NCBI GenBank assembly: GCA_035511515.1
Contig: DATKFG010000041.1
Span: 1-6,556, forward strand
Length of the DNA stretch: 6,556 bases
Origin: VBCK01 sp035511515
GTDB lineage: Bacteria; Pseudomonadota; Gammaproteobacteria; Burkholderiales; Burkholderiaceae_F
Reading direction: 5' to 3'
In this document: positions 1-4,101 of the stretch, piece after piece
How the letters are laid out: the number at the start of each line of letters is the position of its first letter
Numbering within the stretch: position 1 is the stretch's first letter
The notes under the pieces: generated by a model
Told to the model about the DNA's origin: nothing
Seen by the model: only the letters and a program-made list of their open reading frames with translations
Databases searched by the model: none
Translations under genes and position numbers: made by a program

Positions 1-196
1 GATAGCGCTCGAATTTGGCTGCCTTTTGTTTGTCGGAGAAGGCGACATAGGTGATGAGGTGCCAGGGTTTGAACTGGGCGGTGTGCGGTAGCTTGCCGGA
101 GTTGTGCTCGGTTAGGCGTTGCTTCAGGTTTGCTGTGAGGCCGACGTAGCGTCGGCTTGGGCTGCGGGAGCTTGTCAGCAGGTAGACGTAGTGCAT
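1..196 (-). CDS. GIY-YIG nuclease family protein, N-terminal part (cut by window edge)
   Basis: Reading the minus strand from the ATG at 196-194 gives 65 open codons running off the left edge, so only the N-terminal part is seen. The protein begins MHYVYLLTS and continues SRRYVGLTANLKQRLTEHN. YVY (3-5) and YVG (17-19) correspond to the GIY and YIG motifs. R27 and H31-N32-G34 fit the family pattern LxxRLxxHNxG. The stretch PWHLITYVAF is the usual next strand, and E63 in AAKFERY is the likely conserved glutamate. Members of this small, stand-alone YhbQ/UvrC-like group are usually about 80-100 residues, so about 20-30 residues are probably missing. Their substrate and role are poorly known. The frame is closed by a TGA at 265-263 and this ATG is the only start in the open part. 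No good ribosome binding site is visible. Family assignment is firm; function is not. Confidence 0.86.
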   Translation of the reverse strand, partial: MHYVYLLTSSRSPSRRYVGLTANLKQRLTEHNSGKLPHTAQFKPWHLITYVAFSDKQKAAKFERY

Positions 197-285
197 CCCA
201 AGAGGGTAGATGTGTTGATGCCGTCCGGGATGTGGATCTTCCGGCTGGCTAGTTCTGGGGATTCATTGCGTCCGGGACGCGTACA

Positions 286-318
286 GCCCTCCTTCGCTGC
301 TTCGCAGCTTCGGAGGGC
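286..318. other. Symmetric stem-loop abutting the terminator
   Basis: Outer arms GCCCTCC (286-292) and GGAGGGC (312-318) are perfect complements. Inside them GCTGC (296-300) pairs with GCAGC (304-308). The two stems are separated by TTC on each side and the apical loop is also TTC, so the same trinucleotide occurs three times; on the minus strand each is GAA. It ends exactly where the terminator arm begins at 319. It lies about 90 bases upstream of the GIY-YIG start, so on a minus-strand transcript it could be a leader structure, or a second terminator stem without a U tract. Function is unknown. Confidence 0.6.
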
Positions 319-353
319 AAATTAAAAGGGCCCCAACAGGGCCCTTTTAATTT
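319..353. terminator. Bidirectional intrinsic terminator
   Basis: AAATTAAAAGGGCCC (319-333), loop CAACA (334-338) and GGGCCCTTTTAATTT (339-353) form a perfect 15-bp inverted repeat. A GGGCCC core flanked by A tracts on one side and T tracts on the other is the classic form of a rho-independent terminator acting in both directions. In the minus direction it lies about 340 bases beyond the exporter stop codon and upstream of the GIY-YIG gene, so it would separate the two transcription units. Confidence 0.82.
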
Positions 354-431
354 GGCGGAGACGGACGAGTCAATAGTCCGCACCAGTGCTCGATCTCCAG
401 GGCACTCGCGTCCATACCCCCGTTTTTCCCC
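353..431. repeat. Dispersed direct repeat, copy A
   Basis: Aligns with 3470-3547 in the same orientation. The first 23 bases (353-375, beginning TGGCGGAGACGGACGAG) are identical in the two copies. CCAGTGCTCG (383-392) is identical, and the far end, ATACnCCCGTTTTTCCCC (414-431), differs at one base. The middle (393-413) is diverged and contains a one-base length difference. Read on the minus strand, the conserved end can encode EHWCGLLTRPSPP, and copy B can encode EHWRRLLTRPSPP in the matching frame. It begins at the last base of the terminator arm. Conserved ends with a variable centre suggest a short mobile or recombined element, or a remnant of a larger one. I cannot name the family. Confidence 0.75.
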
Positions 432-691
432 CGGCGCCAGGGCGGCCGGCTGCATCCATGTGCACTCTCCCCCGAGGGCCACGAAGCCGGTCGTGCAGTC
501 CGGCGCACGTCAGTGCATGTAGGTGCAGGGCATCTTGTGCGGCTACCCCCGAGAGCTGAATCAAATGCTTTCCATCGCCTGACCGCGCTGAGAACGCTCG
601 CCCGGCCGGGTGGCGATCCGCTCGACCCGCGCGATCGGGTCATCGATGCGGATGGTACGGAAACCGGGGCGCCGGGGCGCATCCGCCCGCC

Positions 692-2548
692 TCAGGCGAG
701 CTCCGCCACTGCGTCGTCCTCGGCATCGAGTCCGAGGAAGCCGCCGCTCTGCCGCGCCCACAGGCGTGCATACAGTCCGCCGCGGGCGAGCAGGCCGCGG
801 TGGTCGCCCATTTCGACGATAAGCCCGCGATCGAGGACGACCAGCCGGTCGAGCGCGGCGATCGTCGACAGGCGGTGCGCGATCGCCACGACGGTCTTGC
901 CCTCCATCAGCCGGTAGAGGCTCTGCTGGATCGCGGCTTCGACCTCGGAGTCGAGCGCGCTGGTCGCCTCGTCGAGCAGCAGGATCGGCGCGTCCTTCAG
1001 CATCACGCGCGCGATTGCGATGCGCTGCCGCTGGCCCCCCGAGAGCTTGACTCCCCGCTCGCCGACGTGCGCGTCGTAGCCGCGTCGACCCTTCGCGTCG
1101 GCCAGCCCGGTGATGAACCCGTCCGCCTCCGCGCGGCGGGCCGCGGCGATCATCTCGGCGTCGGTGGCGTCGGGCCTGCCATACAGGATGTTGTCGCGCA
1201 CCGATCGGTGAAGCAGCGACGTGTCCTGCGTCACCATGCCGACCTGCGCGCGCAGGCTCGTCTGGGTGACGCCTGCGATGTCCTGGCCGTCGATCAACAC
1301 CCGGCCCGACTCGACGTCGTAGAAGCGCAGCAGCAAGTTGACGAGCGTCGACTTGCCCGCCCCCGACCGGCCGACCAGCCCAACTTTCTCGCCCGCGTGA
1401 ATCAGCAGTGAGAAGTCGTCGATGACCGACTGCTGCGAACCGTAGCCGAAGCTGACATGCTCGAAGCGGATCTCGCCGTGCGAGGCCTGCAGCGGCGGCG
1501 CGCCCGCCTGGTCCGTGACCGCATGCGCGCGCGTCAGAGTGTTGATGCCGTCCTGCACTGTGCCAATCTGCTCGAACAGCGACGCCATCTCCCACATCAC
1601 CCAGTGCGAGATGCCGTTCAGGCGCAGCGCCATCGCGGTCGAGGCCGCGACTGCGCCGACGCCGACTTGACCTTCGGTCCACAGCCATAGCGCGGTGCCA
1701 GCGGTGCCGACGATCAGCAGTATGTTGAGCAGGTGGATCCCCGTCTCGAAGCCGGTCACGAGACGCATCTGCCCGTACACTGTGATCATGAACTCCTGCA
1801 TCGCGCCGCGCGCGTAGCTCGCCTCGCGGCGGCCGTGCGAGAAGAGCTTCACCGTCGCGATGTTCGTATACGCGTCGGTGATGCGCCCGGTCATCAGCGA
1901 GCGGGCATCGGCCTGGGCGCTCGCGGCGCGTCCGAGCCGCGGCACGAAGTACCTGAGCATCAGCGCGTACAGTGCGAGCCAGCCCAGGAACGGCCACAGC
2001 AGCCAGCGGTCGAAGCCCCCCGCCACCAGCGCGATCGTCACGAAGTAGATCACGACGAACACCACCATGTCGGCGACGATCATCACCGAGTCGCGCACCG
2101 CGAGCGCGGTCTGCATCACCTTAGCCGAGACGCGGCCGGCGAACTCGTCCTGGTAGAAGCCGATGCTCTGGCCGAGCATCAGCCGGTGGAAGTTCCAGCG
2201 CAGCCGCATCGGGAAATTGCCGGCCAGCGTCTGCTGCTTGATCATCGCCTGCAGCCCCACCACGCCGACGCTCGCCAGCAGAACGGCGGCAAGCAGCAGC
2301 AGGTTGCCGCGCTCCTCGTGCCACAGACGCGACGGCTCGACCTTGCCGAGCCAGTCGACGATCCGACCGAGAAACGCAAACAGGATCGCTTCGAACGCCC
2401 CGATGACCGCGGTCAGCGCGGTCATCAATGCGATGTGCCGCCGCAGGCCCCGTGTGCACTCCCAGATGAAGGCCATCAGCCCGCGCGGCGGCACCGCCGG
2501 CGCCGACTCGGGATAGGGATCGACCAGGCGTTCGAAGAAACTCAGCAC
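692..2548 (-). CDS. ABC exporter, fused membrane and ATPase domains (half-transporter)
   Basis: A 618-residue type I ABC exporter half-molecule expected in the inner membrane as a homodimer or heterodimer, using ATP to move a substrate outward. Residues about 35-330 form the transmembrane domain with about six hydrophobic segments (near 40-62, 82-102, 156-177, 182-201, 268-290 and 297-320). The ATPase domain covers about 358-600. It has the A-loop tyrosine Y369, Walker A GRSGAGKST (393-401), Q-loop Q441, signature LSGGQ (502-506), Walker B ILLLDE (522-527) with catalytic E527, D-loop SALD (530-533) and H-loop H558. All catalytic elements are intact and the length is normal for MsbA/Atm1-like proteins. 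The start is a GTG at 2548-2546, chosen because the N-terminus (MLSFFERLVDPYPES) looks like that of related exporters and no other in-frame start lies close upstream. The substrate cannot be told: drugs, lipids, peptides and metal-thiol compounds are all possible. No partner half-transporter is adjacent. It follows the toxin gene by about 200 bases. Confidence 0.93.
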   Translation of the reverse strand: MLSFFERLVDPYPESAPAVPPRGLMAFIWECTRGLRRHIALMTALTAVIGAFEAILFAFLGRIVDWLGKVEPSRLWHEERGNLLLLAAVLLASVGVVGLQAMIKQQTLAGNFPMRLRWNFHRLMLGQSIGFYQDEFAGRVSAKVMQTALAVRDSVMIVADMVVFVVIYFVTIALVAGGFDRWLLWPFLGWLALYALMLRYFVPRLGRAASAQADARSLMTGRITDAYTNIATVKLFSHGRREASYARGAMQEFMITVYGQMRLVTGFETGIHLLNILLIVGTAGTALWLWTEGQVGVGAVAASTAMALRLNGISHWVMWEMASLFEQIGTVQDGINTLTRAHAVTDQAGAPPLQASHGEIRFEHVSFGYGSQQSVIDDFSLLIHAGEKVGLVGRSGAGKSTLVNLLLRFYDVESGRVLIDGQDIAGVTQTSLRAQVGMVTQDTSLLHRSVRDNILYGRPDATDAEMIAAARRAEADGFITGLADAKGRRGYDAHVGERGVKLSGGQRQRIAIARVMLKDAPILLLDEATSALDSEVEAAIQQSLYRLMEGKTVVAIAHRLSTIAALDRLVVLDRGLIVEMGDHRGLLARGGLYARLWARQSGGFLGLDAEDDAVAELA

Positions 2549-2560
2549 GTCGGTGGGTTT

Positions 2561-2576
2561 CCGGGCGCCCGCCCGG
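2561..2576 (-). promoter_or_regulatory. GC palindrome in the exporter leader, with a displaced Shine-Dalgarno
   Basis: CCGGGCG (2561-2567), two bases, then CGCCCGG (2570-2576) form a perfect dyad ending 12 bases before the GTG start. In RNA it could fold as a 6-bp all-GC stem with a four-base loop. The weak GGAAA-like ribosome site next to the start touches its edge. A strong AGGAGG (minus strand, 2589-2584) lies on the far side of the dyad, about 35 bases from the start, with no start codon at normal spacing. Either a DNA operator or a translational hairpin is possible, and neither is proven. Confidence 0.4.
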
Positions 2577-2740
2577 CGCGCGACCTCCTGCTGCGCATGA
2601 TACCGGCCAGTCCCGCCGAAGACGACAAGGGGCGGGATACTGGTGGACTGACTCGCCAGTTGTCAGATCGACGACTCAGAATCTTTCACCCGCGCTGTAA
2701 ATCGGGTTCAGTTCCGTGCAGTGCAGCCGATAACTGTGCT

Positions 2741-2769
2741 CGCCCGGCGATCTCAAGGGCAGCCGGGCG
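2741..2769 (-). other. Stem-loop spanning the toxin stop codon
   Basis: CGCCCGGC (2741-2748) and GCCGGGCG (2762-2769) form a perfect 8-bp inverted repeat with a 13-base loop holding the toxin stop codon (2755-2753). There is no T tract after it in the minus direction, so it is not a classic intrinsic terminator. It could protect the transcript 3' end or weakly attenuate read-through into the exporter. The rest of the 2549-2740 gap shows no further gene. Confidence 0.45.
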
Positions 2770-3154
2770 TCAGGAATTTGACGCTAACTCCTTTTGCTCT
2801 AGAGAGGCGCCCATCCAGGGTCGCCAGCGGCAGCCTGAGCGCCTCGGCCACTGCGACATACCAGGCATCGTAGCTAGTAACGGTATGACGCAGTTCCCAG
2901 ATCCGCTCGGCGAACGGTTCGAAGGAAAACAGCTCCAAGTCGAGCTGCATAAGATCCTCATGCGCCGCGTTCGCCTCGGGCGTCGTCAGTTGCTTCGCCA
3001 GTTCCAGACGGCGTAGTATGTTCGTCGCCTCGACTCTCGCCAATTCGGGCGCATGAAGTGGGCCGCGCGCCAGAACCTCCTCCGCCCACGTTCCGTTCGC
3101 CCCCGTATCGACGAGCGCCGCGACCAGCACGGATGAGTCAACGACGATGCTCAC
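2753..3154 (-). CDS. PIN-domain toxin ribonuclease (VapC-like)
   Basis: A 133-residue PIN-domain protein, the usual size for VapC toxins, which are Mg-dependent ribonucleases that cut RNA (often tRNA or rRNA) when freed from their antitoxin. The acidic active-site set is visible: D6 in IVVDSSV, E42 in RVEATNIL, D96 in SYDAWYVAVAEAL and D114 in TLDGRL, in the family's order and spacing, so the protein looks active. The start is a GTG at 3154-3152 that overlaps the antitoxin TGA as GTGA, a four-base overlap typical of translationally coupled pairs; it places the first aspartate at residue 6, as expected. The usual logic is that the antitoxin made first binds the toxin and the complex represses the operon. 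The RNA target cannot be predicted. It may help retain the neighbouring segment. Confidence 0.92.
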   Translation of the reverse strand: MSIVVDSSVLVAALVDTGANGTWAEEVLARGPLHAPELARVEATNILRRLELAKQLTTPEANAAHEDLMQLDLELFSFEPFAERIWELRHTVTSYDAWYVAVAEALRLPLATLDGRLSRAKGVSVKFLTPGCP

Positions 3155-3387
3155 CGCCGATCAGCGTCGCGGTGCTGAAGTATCTGCTTTGAAGAAAGGC
3201 GAGTCTGAGCCGCTCGCTTTCTCTTGCGCACCTGCTGCAACCAGGCATCTACCGACGGGCGAGCAGCCAGCCGTTCCAGCTCGGTGCGAAGAAACTCCTG
3301 CATGGACTTGCCCTGCAGCGCCGCACGCGCGGCCAGTTCATCGCGGACCTTCTCGGGAACCTCGCGGATAGTGATCTGAACCGGCAT
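3151..3387 (-). CDS. Ribbon-helix-helix antitoxin (VapB/FitA-like)
   Basis: A 78-residue antitoxin partner of the downstream PIN toxin. Residues about 2-42 (MPVQITIREVPEKVRDEL, then GKSMQEFLRTELERLA) fit a ribbon-helix-helix DNA-binding fold: a short beta strand at QITIRE, a helix at PEKVRDELAARAALQG and a second helix from SMQEFL. Such proteins dimerise through the strand and bind operator palindromes. The C-terminal part (44-78) is basic and probably unstructured alone (WLQQVRKRKRAA), the region that normally wraps the toxin active site. The ATG at 3387-3385 is preceded by only a weak purine tract (GAAAG). A promoter-like sequence and a palindrome lie immediately upstream, consistent with autoregulation. 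The stop overlaps the toxin start. Assignment is strong from fold plus context; subfamily naming (VapB or FitA) is uncertain. Confidence 0.9.
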   Translation of the reverse strand: MPVQITIREVPEKVRDELAARAALQGKSMQEFLRTELERLAARPSVDAWLQQVRKRKRAAQTRLSSKQILQHRDADRR

Positions 3388-3393
3388 GCTTTC

Positions 3394-3422
3394 ATAATGC
3401 CAGCACTGCAGGCAACCTGCAA
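3394..3422 (-). promoter_or_regulatory. Candidate sigma-70 promoter for the toxin-antitoxin operon
   Basis: On the minus strand TTGCAG (3422-3417) and CATTAT (3399-3394) are separated by 17 bases, matching four of six bases at each consensus hexamer. The -10 box ends only six bases before the antitoxin ATG, so transcription would start at or next to the A of the start codon, giving a leaderless or nearly leaderless message. The AT-rich tract at 3450-3469 could instead hold an upstream promoter. Prediction by eye only. Confidence 0.45.
3407..3421. promoter_or_regulatory. Palindrome, probable antitoxin operator
   Basis: TGCAGG (3407-3412), CAA, CCTGCA (3416-3421) is a perfect 6-bp dyad with a three-base spacer. 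It overlaps the candidate -35 box and spacer, about 20 bases before the antitoxin start. Ribbon-helix-helix antitoxins bind such short palindromes to repress their own operon, so this is the best operator candidate in the window. TGC-containing words recur nearby (for example GCTTGCA on the minus strand), possibly weaker half-sites. Confidence 0.5.
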
Positions 3423-3469
3423 GCAGTCGCTGGGCGGTGCAAGCAAGTTATTGATTTAAAAATAAATTC

Positions 3470-3547
3470 TGGCGGAGACGGACGAGTCAATAACCGGCGC
3501 CAGTGCTCGTTCCTCGGCGGTTCGGCTCGATACGCCCGTTTTTCCCC
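3470..3547. repeat. Dispersed direct repeat, copy B
   Basis: Second copy of the repeat at 353-431, same orientation and one base shorter. It shares the identical 23-base end (3470-3492), CCAGTGCTCG (3500-3509) and the CCCGTTTTTCCCC far end. Here the minus-strand frame reads without a break through GEKRAYRAEPPRNEHW and then RRLLTRPSPP, whereas copy A is shifted by one base in the middle, so B may be nearer the ancestral form. An AT-rich tract (3450-3469) adjoins it on the antitoxin side, in place of the terminator beside copy A. Confidence 0.75.
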
Positions 3548-4101
3548 GCACTCTATGACGAACGGTTCTACAAGAGGGCGGGTTGAGACTGCTAGACATT
3601 ATGGAGACGAGATAACCTGCCCCCTGTCCAGGCCCGCGTTGCAGTTACTCGCCGTAGACGACGATTGCACGCCCTGGAAGCGAGGTTGGCTGCCAGGCCG
3701 CGCACTGCTTTTCACTTGCGCTCGCTGCGTGGTTGACGCTTGTCGCGCTCGTGATGCAGTCGGCTGGCGACGTACTCTCTTCTCTGTGACTGGCGGCGGT
3801 CTGCTTCTTCTGTATCTCCAAAAGCCGCCGCACTACTTGGGACGCTGACCCACCGCTCGCTGCGGCTCTCCAGGAACGGTCCTCGAACTTCGCCTCCGAA
3901 ATGATCGCGAGCTGTCTTGCCCAGCCACAGACGATTCGACGGACGCTCCCTCCGCCTTGTTTCATCGCTAGGGCAGTGCAATAAGTCAGCTCCCTTCAGT
4001 ACCGGACGTTCGCCCTCCCCGCTCGCTTCGGTCACTGTCGACCCGATGCAGCCATACGCGCTGCGGCAAAGCGGACCCTCGCGCCCAGTGTCAACTAATA
4101 G
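3548..4101. other. Intergenic region of about 550 bases, no recognised gene
   Basis: It separates the regulator stop codon from repeat copy B. Open frames exist on both strands: 3555-3848 plus (97 codons), and 3645-3965 and 3712-4035 minus (106 and 107 codons). They overlap each other, have no convincing ribosome sites and match no family I recognise. The 3712-4035 frame is rich in Arg, Glu and Ser (RRRERPSNRLWLGK and similar), as expected for a non-coding GC-rich frame. I see no strong terminator after the regulator; only small dyads occur, such as GCAGC/GCTGC near 4047-4064. A decayed mobile-element or gene remnant is possible. Confidence 0.5.

Larger units (their letters stand above)
197..691. 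other. Intergenic stretch between the GIY-YIG gene and the ABC exporter
   Basis: About 495 bases without a gene I can support. The left part holds the two stem-loops at 286-353 and the right part begins with repeat copy A at 353-431. From 432 to 691 I see no gene or RNA. A short dyad lies just after the exporter stop (GGGCG 675-679, loop 680-683, CGCCC 684-688), but it has no T tract. Open frames here on both strands (for example 347-682 minus and 513-917 plus) are arginine- and serine-rich, overlap each other or the exporter, and match no family I know. Confidence 0.6.

Noticed and set aside
353..375. TGGCGGAG at the repeat end resembles the 3' end of a tRNA-Ser gene read in reverse, suggesting an attachment site
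   Set aside because: The adjoining bases lack the T-arm pattern GGGATTCGAACCC and no tRNA body follows, so the match is limited to the first eight or nine bases.
561..1997. Minus-strand open frame of 478 codons overlapping the exporter in another frame
   Set aside because: It lies almost entirely inside the exporter coding region, is dominated by Arg, Ala and Gly, and has none of the motifs that make the exporter frame certain.
2640..2690. Short dyads such as ACTGG/CCAGT and CTGAC/GTCAG between the toxin and exporter genes
   Set aside because: Only 5-bp arms, as expected by chance in this composition, with no promoter or terminator context.
1733..3016. Long plus-strand open frame of 427 codons opposite the exporter and toxin genes
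   Set aside because: It is the antisense shadow of GC-rich genes: very rich in His, Arg, Gln and Ala, with no known domain, and it crosses the exporter start, an intergenic gap and part of the toxin gene.
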